This document shows, one piece after another, positions 34,041 to 42,598 of a stretch of DNA of 64,000 nt. The stretch lies in NCBI GenBank assembly GCA_964544885.1, contig CAZJDX010000002.1:137123-201122 (forward strand). The letters run 5' to 3'. Numbering within the stretch: the first letter of the stretch is position 1; each line of letters starts with the position of its first letter. This DNA is from QQVM01 sp964544885 (lineage in GTDB: Bacteria; Bacteroidota; Bacteroidia; AKYH767-A; 2013-40CM-41-45). Below the pieces are notes generated by a model. The model made no database searches. It was not told the DNA's origin and worked only from the letters and a program-made list of their open reading frames with translations. The position numbers and the translations under genes were made by a program.

Positions 34041-36107
34041 ATGCCCCCAGAGCAGTTTTTTGTTTCAAACAGGTACAAGTATGTCCTGTATCTCTTCATT
34101 CTGATTTTGATAATTTCTTTGGGCAAGTGCAGGCTGCCGGATGATAAAACTGCTGACGACTCCAGTGCAGATTCAGTATATGCCGCATTAAAGGACAGCA
34201 CTTTTTATGTCGGGATGGAAACCTGCCGTCAATGTCATCAGGCCATTTACGATTCTTATATCCAAACCGGAATGGGGAGATCATTTGGTCCCGCTACACG
34301 GGACAGGTCATCCGCTCTCTTCACGCCTTCTTCGGTCATCAGCGATACGTCCGGCGGATTTTACTATCATCCTTTTTGGAAAGACGATACCCTTCTTGTA
34401 CAGGAGTTTTCTCTTGATGGCCGTGATACTTCGTTTCACAGACTGGTTTCGATAGATTATATAGTCGGATCGGGCCAACACACCAATTCTCATATCCGCA
34501 ATGTGAATGGATATCTTTTTCAGGCACCGCTGACTTATTACACACAGCAGGGAAAATGGGATCTGCCTCCCGGATTTGAAAGCGGTTTCAACAGTCGCTT
34601 CAGCAGGAAAATTGAAATGGAGTGTTTAAGTTGTCATAATGCAATGCCAGAGAAAGTTCCCGGTTCAGAAAATAAATATGCACTTGTACCCAATGGAATT
34701 GACTGCGAAAGATGCCATGGTCCGGGTAGCCTACATGTTGCCCAGAAAAGAGCGGGAATTTATGTTGATACCAGCAGGTACATTGATTTCAGTATTGTCA
34801 ACCCCGCGAAATTGCCGGTTGATTTGCAGATGGATGTTTGCCAGCGTTGCCATATTCAAGGGAATGCGGTGTTGAACGAAGGAAAATCGTTTGAGGATTT
34901 TAAACCAGGAATGAGGCTCTCTGATGTTATGAACGTCTTCATGCCCGTATTCAATGGTGATCCGGATGCTCATATTATGGCTTCTCATGCGGAACGATTA
35001 AAAATGAGTAAATGCTTTCAGGGATCTTCTGAGAAGTCCCCTGGCGGAGATGCTGAAAATCTCAGACCACATGCAAATACCCTGACCTGTATTACGTGTC
35101 ATAATCCTCATGTGAGCGTTAAGCAGACGGAGAATGCAGTATTTAATGCAGCCTGCATGAAATGTCATACTTCAGGAAAGACTGCCGGTTTAGCTGAAAG
35201 CGACTGTAGAGCTCCGGCTTCGCAGCGTCTGGAAGTGAAGGATAATTGTGTGAGTTGCCACATGCCTTCAGGTGCTACATTGGATATACCACATGTAAGC
35301 AGTACGGATCATTTCATCAGAAAACCCCTGAGTATAAAAGAGGCCGAACAGATCAGGCAGTTTGCGGGATTGATCTGTATCAATAATCCTGTGACCGATG
35401 ACATGACGATGGCAAAGGCCTGGATTTCGTACTATGAGAAGTTTCAGCCTGATCCTGTATTTCTGGATTCTGCCCTGGCATACCTCACTAAGAATGAAAG
35501 TATCTCAAAATCCAAAAACTATAAAGCCTTAGTACACCTGTACTTTTTAAAATCGGATTACCGGAAAGTGACAGACCTGACTGTGGAGGTATGGGGACGC
35601 GGTGGGTTTCGGGGTCTGAAGGGAAAAGATAATTCCGATGCATGGACTTCTTACCGGGTAGGTCAGAGTTATGAGCACAAGAATGAATTAAGTGAGGCCT
35701 TGGGTTATTACAGACAGGCATGCGAGCTTGCCCCATATCAGCCGGATTTCAGAAACAAACTGGCTTCTCTTCAGCATGATATAAGAATGGTCAAGGAAGC
35801 GATTGAGAACTTCAATATCATTCTCAATGAGAATCCTGAATACATAGCCGCCTACACAAACCTGGGTTTCATTTTTCTCAGCGAATACAGGGATACAGAA
35901 AAAGCAGCAGTGATGTATGATAAAGCACTTAGCCTGGATCCCTACAATCAACAGGCTCTGTTGAACAAAGCAGGATTGCTCATTTACCTTGGAAGAAATA
36001 AGGAGGCAACTGCTGTAGTAAAGCGGATCCTCAGAAGATATCCTGACAATAAGGAAGCGAAAGAAATTTTGCAGCGAATGGCAACTGACAGAATATCCGG
36101 ATCATGA
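34041..36107 (+). CDS. Seven-haem cytochrome c with C-terminal TPR repeats
   Basis: A 688-residue exported protein. Residues 13-30 form a hydrophobic signal or anchor; C30 might be lipidated, but K at -1 is unusual for a lipobox. Seven CxxCH haem-binding motifs are visible at residues 62 (CRQCH), 195 (CLSCH), 222 (CERCH), 267 (CQRCH), 350 (CITCH), 372 (CMKCH) and 403 (CVSCH). After about residue 540, TPR-like repeats follow, such as AYTNLGFIFLSEYRDTEKAAVMYDKALSLDP. The architecture matches TPR-bearing multihaem cytochromes of unknown electron partner. Maturation would need the Ccm system encoded at 8.4-13 kb. A two-component system follows 110 bases downstream. Confidence 0.88.
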   Translation: MPPEQFFVSNRYKYVLYLFILILIISLGKCRLPDDKTADDSSADSVYAALKDSTFYVGMETCRQCHQAIYDSYIQTGMGRSFGPATRDRSSALFTPSSVISDTSGGFYYHPFWKDDTLLVQEFSLDGRDTSFHRLVSIDYIVGSGQHTNSHIRNVNGYLFQAPLTYYTQQGKWDLPPGFESGFNSRFSRKIEMECLSCHNAMPEKVPGSENKYALVPNGIDCERCHGPGSLHVAQKRAGIYVDTSRYIDFSIVNPAKLPVDLQMDVCQRCHIQGNAVLNEGKSFEDFKPGMRLSDVMNVFMPVFNGDPDAHIMASHAERLKMSKCFQGSSEKSPGGDAENLRPHANTLTCITCHNPHVSVKQTENAVFNAACMKCHTSGKTAGLAESDCRAPASQRLEVKDNCVSCHMPSGATLDIPHVSSTDHFIRKPLSIKEAEQIRQFAGLICINNPVTDDMTMAKAWISYYEKFQPDPVFLDSALAYLTKNESISKSKNYKALVHLYFLKSDYRKVTDLTVEVWGRGGFRGLKGKDNSDAWTSYRVGQSYEHKNELSEALGYYRQACELAPYQPDFRNKLASLQHDIRMVKEAIENFNIILNENPEYIAAYTNLGFIFLSEYRDTEKAAVMYDKALSLDPYNQQALLNKAGLLIYLGRNKEATAVVKRILRRYPDNKEAKEILQRMATDRISGS

Positions 36108-36156
36108 TCTCTCTGCTTTCAAGTTACTACAATGCAGATTAGTCCGCATTAATCAA

Positions 36157-36185
36157 TTGTTTACTTTTACATAACATTAAGTTTA
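36157..36185 (+). promoter_or_regulatory. Probable promoter of the two-component genes
   Basis: TTG (36157-36159), an 18-base spacer, then TAAGTTTA (36178-36185), one base off TAnnTTTG. It lies 33 bases before the response regulator ATG. Confidence 0.45.
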
Positions 36186-36217
36186 CAGTTCTGGCCTAAT
36201 TTCACAAAAAATTTACA

Positions 36218-36913
36218 ATGGCCGATAAAGCGTTAAAAATCCTGTTGGTTGATGATGAACCGGATATTCTCGAATTCCTTAGTTATAATCTGAAAAAGGA
36301 AGGATATGAGGTATCTGCGGCGGCTAATGGACGTCAGGGTATAGAGATCGCCAGAATGATTGATCCTGATCTTATCATTCTTGATATCATGATGCCGGAA
36401 ATGGATGGTATTGAAACATGTCGCCTGCTGAGAGAAATACCGCAGTTTAAAAATACTATGATTGTTTTTCTGACTGCCCGCAATGAAGACTATTCACAAC
36501 TGGCGGGATTCGGAGTAGGGGCGGATGATTATATTACCAAGCCGGTCAAACCAAAAATTTTGCTTAGCCGTATCCAGGCATTATTCAGAAGATACAGATC
36601 AGACCATGGTACAGAAAGGGAGAATGATCAGATCCTCCTTGCCGGAGATCTCCGGATAGACAGGGAGAAATATCTGGTGAATAAAGGTGATGAAAAGATC
36701 GAATTACCCCGTAAGGAATTTGAACTGTTGGCACTCATTGCGGCCAAGCCGGGCAAGGTCTTCACCCGTGAGGAAATTCTCGATAAAGTATGGGGTAGCG
36801 AAGTAGTCGTAGGCGATCGTACCATTGATGTACACATCCGGAAACTGAGAGAAAAGTTTGGAGATGATATGATAAAAACTGTCAAGGGGATTGGATATAA
36901 ATTCGATTTGTAG
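36218..36913 (+). CDS. OmpR/PhoB-family response regulator
   Basis: A 231-residue regulator. The receiver domain (residues 7-120) has the acidic pair DDE at 12-14, phospho-acceptor D56 in LIILDIMMPE, and the conserved lysine in GADDYITKPV. The C-terminal winged helix (about 135-230) carries FELLALIAAKPGKVFTREEILDKVWG and DRTIDVHIRKLREKFG, the recognition helix. Its partner is the histidine kinase 76 bases downstream. The regulon is unknown. The cytochrome gene upstream may be functionally linked, but a separate promoter-like sequence lies between them. Confidence 0.92.
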   Translation: MADKALKILLVDDEPDILEFLSYNLKKEGYEVSAAANGRQGIEIARMIDPDLIILDIMMPEMDGIETCRLLREIPQFKNTMIVFLTARNEDYSQLAGFGVGADDYITKPVKPKILLSRIQALFRRYRSDHGTERENDQILLAGDLRIDREKYLVNKGDEKIELPRKEFELLALIAAKPGKVFTREEILDKVWGSEVVVGDRTIDVHIRKLREKFGDDMIKTVKGIGYKFDL

Positions 36914-36989
36914 ATAGCCACCGCTTTTTCGATACCTTTATCCTTCGTTTTGTTTTAATTACCTGAATTCACTATCTGTCCAGGCACCA

Positions 36990-38039
36990 ATGAAAAATCC
37001 GACACCACGGAAGATTGGATTCTTATCCGCTCTGCTGATTTCCATTTCTGTATTCCTGGTCATTGTGCTGATGTGGAAAAGCGGCGCCATTTCCCTCAAC
37101 TGGATGAGCGCTACCGGAATATTCGTTTTCACCTTAGTTATTTCATATGTAGTTGTGATACTATTTCTGGAACTTTTCATCTACAGAAAGATCAAGCTTA
37201 TTTATAAGACCATCAGCCGATTCAAGGATTCAAAGGAAAAGACCTTGGGAAAGCTTGTGCTCAAATCGGACATCATCGGAAATGTGAGTAAAGAAGTGGA
37301 GGAATGGGACAAGACCAGAAGTGAGGAGATCGCTGAACTCAAGAAACTTGAAATTTTCAGACAGGAATTTCTTGGAAATGTTTCACACGAGCTAAAGACT
37401 CCAATCTTTAATATACAGGGGTACATTCACACCTTGCTGGATGGCGGACTGGATGATCCGGAAGTCAATATACATTACCTGCAGCGTGCTGCAAAATCCG
37501 CTGAGAGGCTGTGTCTTATTGTTGAAGACCTGGAAGAGATCTCAAAACTGGAAACCGGAGAACTCTCGCTGGATATACGCGTGTTTGATCTGTATGATTT
37601 GGTTACTGATGTTTTTGAATCACAGGAATTGCATGCCAGGGAAAGAAAGATAAGTCTGGGGTTTAAGGAGAAAAGTCTTAGGCCCGCTTATGTGATGGCT
37701 GATAAGGAAAGAATTCGGCAGGTGTTCGTCAACCTCGTCGTGAATTCCATAAAGTATGGCAGGGAAGGAGGCAGCACGCTTGTCGGTTTTTATGATATGG
37801 ATGAAAGTATTTTAACCGAGATTACAGATAATGGTATTGGTATCGAGCCTCATCATCTCCCCAGACTTTTTGAGCGTTTTTACCGCGTTGATAAGAGCAG
37901 GTCGAGAGACCAGGGTGGTACCGGTCTGGGCCTGTCAATAGTAAAACATATCCTGGAAGCCCATAAGCAAAGCATTAACGTGAGAAGTACAAGTGGAGTA
38001 GGTACCACATTTTCATTTACACTTAAGAAAGCCAGGTAG
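36990..38039 (+). CDS. Membrane sensor histidine kinase
   Basis: A 349-residue PhoR/BaeS-like kinase. Two transmembrane helices (about 10-28 and 43-63) enclose only a short periplasmic loop, so sensing is probably in the membrane or through partners. The HisKA domain has the phospho-acceptor H133 in FLGNVSHELKTPI. The HATPase domain shows the N box RQVFVNLVVNSIKYG, the G1 box DNGIGI, the F box LFERFYRVDKSRS and the G2 box GTGLGLSIVKHI. No PAS or cytoplasmic sensory domain is seen, though a short linker (80-115) may be a HAMP remnant. It pairs with the upstream response regulator. Confidence 0.92.
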   Translation: MKNPTPRKIGFLSALLISISVFLVIVLMWKSGAISLNWMSATGIFVFTLVISYVVVILFLELFIYRKIKLIYKTISRFKDSKEKTLGKLVLKSDIIGNVSKEVEEWDKTRSEEIAELKKLEIFRQEFLGNVSHELKTPIFNIQGYIHTLLDGGLDDPEVNIHYLQRAAKSAERLCLIVEDLEEISKLETGELSLDIRVFDLYDLVTDVFESQELHARERKISLGFKEKSLRPAYVMADKERIRQVFVNLVVNSIKYGREGGSTLVGFYDMDESILTEITDNGIGIEPHHLPRLFERFYRVDKSRSRDQGGTGLGLSIVKHILEAHKQSINVRSTSGVGTTFSFTLKKAR

Positions 38040-38098
38040 GCTATGTACCTTCATTTCATTTCCCAATTTGAAATTTACCTTGGTCAAAATTGATGTGG

Positions 38099-38602
38099 AT
38101 GAAAAATTTTTTGTTAATCATTACTGTCGTGCTTCTTGGCTCCTGCGAACGGTCGGATGACAAGTTTGCCACCCTGAGTGTGAGGCTGACAGATGCTCCC
38201 GCTGCCTTTGACAGTGTACTGGTTGAAATAGTGAATGTTGAAGTGCATACTGACGCCAATGGTTGGCAGACCTTAGCCACGCATCAAGGCATTTACAATC
38301 TTCTTGAGTTGAGAAACAATGTCGATACGGTCCTGGTCAGCGGTCAACAAATAACGGCAGGCCGGATCAGTCAGGTCCGGCTGATACTGGGTACACAAAA
38401 CAGGGTAGTTGTTTCCGGAGTCAGTCATCCTCTGAGTATATCAAGCCAGGACGAGACTGGTTTGAAACTGAACATACACCGTGTTTTGCAACCAAATACT
38501 CCTTATTTGCTGGTGATGGATTTTGACGCTCTGCAAAGCATACATCAGTTGGGTAATGGTGAGTATAAACTAAAACCGGTGGTGAGAGCAGAGTTCAGGT
38601 GA
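38099..38602 (+). CDS. DUF4382 lipoprotein
   Basis: A lipoprotein of about 167 residues. The signal is MKNFLLIITVVLLGSC with lipobox LGSC, then a single DUF4382 beta-sandwich domain (ATLSVRLTDAPAAFDSVLVEIVNVEVH, followed by YNLLELRN, GRISQVRLILG and LKLNIHRVLQPN). The domain is frequent in Bacteroidota lipoproteins and its role is unknown. I take the ATG at 38099; an in-frame ATG at 38093 is also possible. It follows the kinase by 59 bases. No terminator is visible between it and the convergent GNAT gene. Confidence 0.85.
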   Translation: MKNFLLIITVVLLGSCERSDDKFATLSVRLTDAPAAFDSVLVEIVNVEVHTDANGWQTLATHQGIYNLLELRNNVDTVLVSGQQITAGRISQVRLILGTQNRVVVSGVSHPLSISSQDETGLKLNIHRVLQPNTPYLLVMDFDALQSIHQLGNGEYKLKPVVRAEFR

Positions 38603-38613
38603 GCGATCATGTC

Positions 38614-39075
38614 CTATATTCTTTTCATCATTCTGAAATGCCTGATCTTACCGAACAGCAAATAGGATTCTTCCGTTATTTCATAGCCATTCTGCCGGTA
38701 GAAATTAACGGCATCCTCTCTCGCATCCAATACAAGTAAGCGAAGTTTTCTTTCCCTTGCAGCCTCTTCGAGTTTTTGTATTACCCTTTTACCGATGCCT
38801 TTGGAGCGAAAATTTTCCTTTACGGCCATTGACCGGATCTGACCTTCTTCTTCTGAATTGAACTGGAGACGACCTGTGGCAATTGCCGCTTCATCCGGAT
38901 CAAGTACGAGGAAATGTATGCTTTTATCTTCCCATTCGTCACGCGTCGACGAGCCAGGCTGACCCCAGGGTTTTCTAAGCACTTCATACCGAAGATCGTA
39001 ATATTTTTCGAGATCTTTCTCAGTCTCAGGAATGATGATCCGAAGTTCTTCCGTCGAAAGTTCATGTGATTTCAT
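38614..39075 (-). CDS. GNAT-family N-acetyltransferase
   Basis: A 153-residue single-domain GNAT. Core motifs: YDLRYEVLRKPWGQP at the N-terminus, QIRSMAVKENFRSKGIGKRVIQKLEEAA (acetyl-CoA pyrophosphate loop), and RLLVLDAREDAVNFYRQNGYEI. The N-terminal pattern (LR-x-x-VLR-x-P-x-G) is that of YitI-like or ElaA-like relatives; the substrate is unknown. Its ATG overlaps the stop of the copper/haem lipoprotein gene in an ATGA arrangement, so it is translated as part of that operon. Confidence 0.85.
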   Translation of the reverse strand: MKSHELSTEELRIIIPETEKDLEKYYDLRYEVLRKPWGQPGSSTRDEWEDKSIHFLVLDPDEAAIATGRLQFNSEEEGQIRSMAVKENFRSKGIGKRVIQKLEEAARERKLRLLVLDAREDAVNFYRQNGYEITEESYLLFGKIRHFRMMKRI

Positions 39076-40487
39076 TTGTCTTGCTGATTTTTTTCGGACT
39101 GTTCTTTCAGGTCAATTTCTTCATCACCTGGCAGATAGGGCATCCAGGTAATAATGAACTGGAACATTTCATCTGTTGTACGCATGCTGCCCTCTCTTTC
39201 AGAAACCGTTAGCGGTGGATTATTCGGGTTGAGAGGATTTCCGGAAGTATTGTCAAATTCACCGTTTACCATGATGACTGAACCTTGTGGTATTCTGACA
39301 GGCTTATTATAGGTATAAAAATATTGCCAGCGAAAATCCCATTGATTGATTCTGATAAGCCTGATGGTATCCTGAGCAGGATCGAGTGCATAGGCGTGGA
39401 ACTTTTTTCCAAGCAGATGCATGTGAGGATTTACAGTAAGAACTGACATATCCTGAGTTACTTCATAGCTGATAGTGAATGTAGCTATTGAATCAGCCGG
39501 AATGACAAGCGGAGGGGCGACCGGTGCAATTCCGGATGTTCCCAGGATCATTTCTTTCAATGGGCGTTTTGGCGGAACCGGACTGAAGAAAATATTAAAA
39601 CTGGTCTGATCACTTGTATCGACAGGCGTAGGTCCGTAGTGTATATTATCAAGCAACAGTACTCCTTTCTTTTTAACCCTGTAGCCACCGATACCTTCCG
39701 GATATTTTACGGCTTCCACACCCGGAAGATAATTGCTTACCGAGGGTGTGAGAAGGGGATATGTTCCGTCATCATTGGTGAGGTCTAGCGCTTCGTAAGC
39801 ATCAAGCTTGTCTTTCTTTTCCGTGTCAACAAAAGCAACACCTTTGTACAGGTCTGATTTCTCGTTCTCTTCATATTGGACCAGGTGAGCATTGATGTGA
39901 TGGACCAGTTTTTTATTTCCGGGTACAATCTCAATAACTTTAATAAAAGTGTCTTGTGGAAGTTCATAAGGAACCTTCAGCATATAGAATTTATCCTTGT
40001 TATCGCCTTTCAGTTGCACCGGTGTTGGGATCTTTATCACCAGATCAGGGGTACCGAGCGGACTTTCGGCATGAAAGACCGGTGGAGCCGGCGTGAGGTC
40101 CGGATTACCTTCCGGTGCGCCATTTTCGATCCAACGGAAAAGCAATGCCTTTTCGGTTTTTGTCAGCGACTTCTCATCGCGAAAAGATACATAGTCGGGA
40201 TCCGCCGGCCAGGGCGGCATGAGTCTTGATTGAACGGTCAGTTGTATAGTGCGAAGCCTGGACCGTACATCTTCATAGGTGATAAGATCAACCGGCGCGG
40301 CAGATCCGGGTCTGTGGCATGGAGTACATTTTGAATGAATGAGCGGTGCAATATGTTCGGCAAAAGTCGGTTCCGCAGGAATTTTATCCTGCTTCGCGGA
40401 GTCTTTGCAGGATGAAAGGCAAATGAAAATGAAAACGAAATTCAGCGGGAAGAATCCGGGGTATTTGAATGAGAGATTCAAGATCAT
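39072..40487 (-). CDS. Lipoprotein with c-type haem motif and PHM-like copper monooxygenase domain
   Basis: A 471-residue lipoprotein (lipobox LSSC, Cys at 27). A small cytochrome-like part carries CTPCH (54-58) and a later MPPWP motif. Then comes a domain related to ascorbate-dependent type II copper monooxygenases of the peptidylglycine hydroxylase (PHM) family. All expected copper ligands can be placed: the His pair in KLVHHINAH (H196-H197), H284 in DNIHYGPT, H355 and H357 in NPHMHLLGKKF, and the Met in TTDEMFQF (M441). Residue numbers are from the ATG at 40487, 1 base after the redoxin stop. PHM enzymes hydroxylate C-H bonds using ascorbate; the substrate here is unknown. Confidence 0.82.
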   Translation of the reverse strand: MILNLSFKYPGFFPLNFVFIFICLSSCKDSAKQDKIPAEPTFAEHIAPLIHSKCTPCHRPGSAAPVDLITYEDVRSRLRTIQLTVQSRLMPPWPADPDYVSFRDEKSLTKTEKALLFRWIENGAPEGNPDLTPAPPVFHAESPLGTPDLVIKIPTPVQLKGDNKDKFYMLKVPYELPQDTFIKVIEIVPGNKKLVHHINAHLVQYEENEKSDLYKGVAFVDTEKKDKLDAYEALDLTNDDGTYPLLTPSVSNYLPGVEAVKYPEGIGGYRVKKKGVLLLDNIHYGPTPVDTSDQTSFNIFFSPVPPKRPLKEMILGTSGIAPVAPPLVIPADSIATFTISYEVTQDMSVLTVNPHMHLLGKKFHAYALDPAQDTIRLIRINQWDFRWQYFYTYNKPVRIPQGSVIMVNGEFDNTSGNPLNPNNPPLTVSEREGSMRTTDEMFQFIITWMPYLPGDEEIDLKEQSEKNQQDK

Positions 40488-40488
40488 T

Positions 40489-41064
40489 TTATTCAATGAT
40501 ACAACCGATCGCCTGTGTCGGCGGGAAACTTATATTCTTACCATCCATTATGGCCTGTAAAGCATCCCGAAGTTCATGGCTGTTTGTGAGGGTCTTCTTT
40601 TTACCCGGGGCATAAAAGGTATCATCTATTCTGCCTTTGTAGAGTATATCTCCCTGCGGATTGAGAAGATAAACGGAAGGCGCAATGGAAGCACCAAGGT
40701 AATTTACGGTTCGTTTTTCAGTATCATGAAGCAAAGGAAACTGAATCTTGTATTTGCTTTTGAATTCCAGCATCTCCTTCTGTGTATTGTATTGACCGGG
40801 AATGATGCCGTAGAAATTTATCCCGGTGCCTTTGTATTTATCACTCAGAGTATTCAGTGTAAGAGTATAGGTTTCACAAGCGGGACAATCAGGCAATAAA
40901 AACACCAGTACACTCAGCCTGTTTCTTACGAGTTGAGACATGGCATAACTTTCACCCTCAAGGGTTTTTAGTTTCATGCCGAAAATTCCCTTCAGGCCGG
41001 CCTGCACGTCAACGATGAACAGAGGCAAACAGATGGCTATGAGTACTAGTCGGAGTTTAGGCAT
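40489..41064 (-). CDS. Redoxin/thioredoxin-fold protein (CPAC)
   Basis: A 191-residue exported protein. A hydrophobic N-terminus (LVLIAICLPLFIVDVQA) looks like a signal peptide. The AhpC/TSA-redoxin domain has FLLPDCPACETYTLTLN (C60 and C63, a CxxC redox site), then INFYGIIPGQYNT, FPLLHD and SIAPSVYLLNPQGDILYKGRIDD. This is the redoxin arrangement often joined to haem and copper monooxygenase domains in one polypeptide in other phyla. Here it is a separate gene 1 base upstream of the copper lipoprotein, so the two probably act together in the periplasm. Confidence 0.85.
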   Translation of the reverse strand: MPKLRLVLIAICLPLFIVDVQAGLKGIFGMKLKTLEGESYAMSQLVRNRLSVLVFLLPDCPACETYTLTLNTLSDKYKGTGINFYGIIPGQYNTQKEMLEFKSKYKIQFPLLHDTEKRTVNYLGASIAPSVYLLNPQGDILYKGRIDDTFYAPGKKKTLTNSHELRDALQAIMDGKNISFPPTQAIGCIIE

Positions 41065-41076
41065 ACATTAATCTAA

Positions 41077-42447
41077 TCAATAAGTAAGTACCGTTTTATT
41101 TGTGTGGCTGTTCAGGAATCCTTTTATGATCCTGTGTACATCCCTGTTATCCTGTCTGGAAACGACGCTATCGCGCAGTGATTCGATGGATTGGCCGATG
41201 AAATCAGGGTCAAAAAATCCGAAGCCCAGATACTTTCCATCCTCCACCATCACCACTGATTTTTCTCCTTCGGTTCGGCCTGATCCAATGATCATAAAAT
41301 TAGTGTTTTTATAGTCCAGACTTCTGAGCGCTTTTTCAACTCTTGTATTATACTGTTCCGGGTCTTCTTTTCCTATACATGCACCATTACATCGGTTTAC
41401 GCTGTATTGGAAGCAGGCGTGTGAAATATCATAGAGACCGGTCAGTTTCTGGCACAGGTTGTGCTCTTCGGACAGGTTTTCAAGTAACGAACGGGCTTCT
41501 TCATGGGTTTTGGTCAGATAGATCTGATTTACGCCCCCTCTGACCCTTTCCGCGGATAAGGTAAGGTAACCTTTCTCATTCATCTGGTAAGTGATGGCGT
41601 AATTACAAATGGAATTTTTCTGAGCCCTGTTGAACAAAGGTTGCCTTTTCTTGATCTCATCCGATTCAAGTAACAGAGCGACAAGTTCACTTCCTGTCAC
41701 TTCGAAGGTGATATCTCTGATGGAATTTCGCAATTCGATCGCTTTTCTTGTTTGCTTGTTGCTGAAATGCATCAGCACTCTTTTTTTTATATTGTTGCTT
41801 TTTCCTATATATATGATGTTATTATCCTGGTTATAGAAATAGTAAACGCCGGCTGATTCGGGAAGTTTGTCAAGGATTGTACGGTCAAATTCGGGTGGGA
41901 AACGAAGATGTACATGATCATTCCTGACCAAGGAATTGATTAGTTTTTTATCCGGGTCCCGCGAAATCAATAATTCAAATAGTTTTACCGTGGCCAATGC
42001 ATCGCCTCCGGCCCTGTGTCTGTTTTTAAGTGGGATGTTAAGCGATTCGCACAGATTGCCAAGACTGTAAGAACGGTAGCCCGGAATCAGTTTCCGGCTG
42101 AGTCTAACCGTACAGAGATAATCCCTGGAAAAGGAGTACCCAAGTGATTTGTATTCGGATGTGATGAATGAATAATCGAACAAGGCATTATGAGCGACGA
42201 TGGTTGTTCCTTCCGTGAACCGGATAATATCTTTGGCAATCTCATAAAATTTTGGCGCTGCTTTGACCATTTCATTGTCAATTCCGGTCAGTCGCGTGAT
42301 ATAGTAGGGGATATTGCATTCCGGATTGATGAGACTGGTGAATTCATCAACAATGGTCTTGCCATCATGAAGATAGATGGCAATCTCCGTGATCTTATCA
42401 TGGAGGGCATTTCCACCGGTTGTTTCAACGTCTAGTATCGCATACAT
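41077..42447 (-). CDS. DnaQ-like exonuclease fused to GIY-YIG nuclease (UvrC/Cho-like)
   Basis: A 456-residue two-domain nuclease. Residues 1-170 are a DEDDh 3'-5' exonuclease of the Pol III epsilon type: ILDVETTGG (D and E), AHNALFDYSFI, and HRAGGDALAT with the catalytic His. Residues 195-280 are a GIY-YIG domain (ESAGVYYFYNQDNNIIYIGKS-type start, then NIKKRVLMHFS). The rest resembles the UvrC/Cho middle region with a Cys-rich stretch (CFQYSVNRCNGACIG). Such fusions act in DNA repair, probably incising and trimming damaged strands; the exact function is inferred. It sits 13 bases upstream of the redoxin gene on the same strand. Confidence 0.87.
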   Translation of the reverse strand: MYAILDVETTGGNALHDKITEIAIYLHDGKTIVDEFTSLINPECNIPYYITRLTGIDNEMVKAAPKFYEIAKDIIRFTEGTTIVAHNALFDYSFITSEYKSLGYSFSRDYLCTVRLSRKLIPGYRSYSLGNLCESLNIPLKNRHRAGGDALATVKLFELLISRDPDKKLINSLVRNDHVHLRFPPEFDRTILDKLPESAGVYYFYNQDNNIIYIGKSNNIKKRVLMHFSNKQTRKAIELRNSIRDITFEVTGSELVALLLESDEIKKRQPLFNRAQKNSICNYAITYQMNEKGYLTLSAERVRGGVNQIYLTKTHEEARSLLENLSEEHNLCQKLTGLYDISHACFQYSVNRCNGACIGKEDPEQYNTRVEKALRSLDYKNTNFMIIGSGRTEGEKSVVMVEDGKYLGFGFFDPDFIGQSIESLRDSVVSRQDNRDVHRIIKGFLNSHTNKTVLTY

Positions 42448-42542
42448 AGCCTGAAACGAATTTAGGAATTTTCAAGCTAAAATTTCAGGTACATTACTTA
42501 AAAATTTTCCACTTTCTCTCCATGGCAGGGATCGTAATGTGA

Positions 42543-42580
42543 TCAAAAAAAAAGAGCATAAACCAGGGGTCTATGCTCTT
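42543..42580 (-). terminator. Terminator of the third T9SS cargo
   Basis: On the minus strand, AAGAGCATA and TATGCTCTT (9 bp) around an 11-nt loop, then T9. Confidence 0.88.
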
Positions 42581-42598
42581 CTGAAAGACTTGAAGAAA

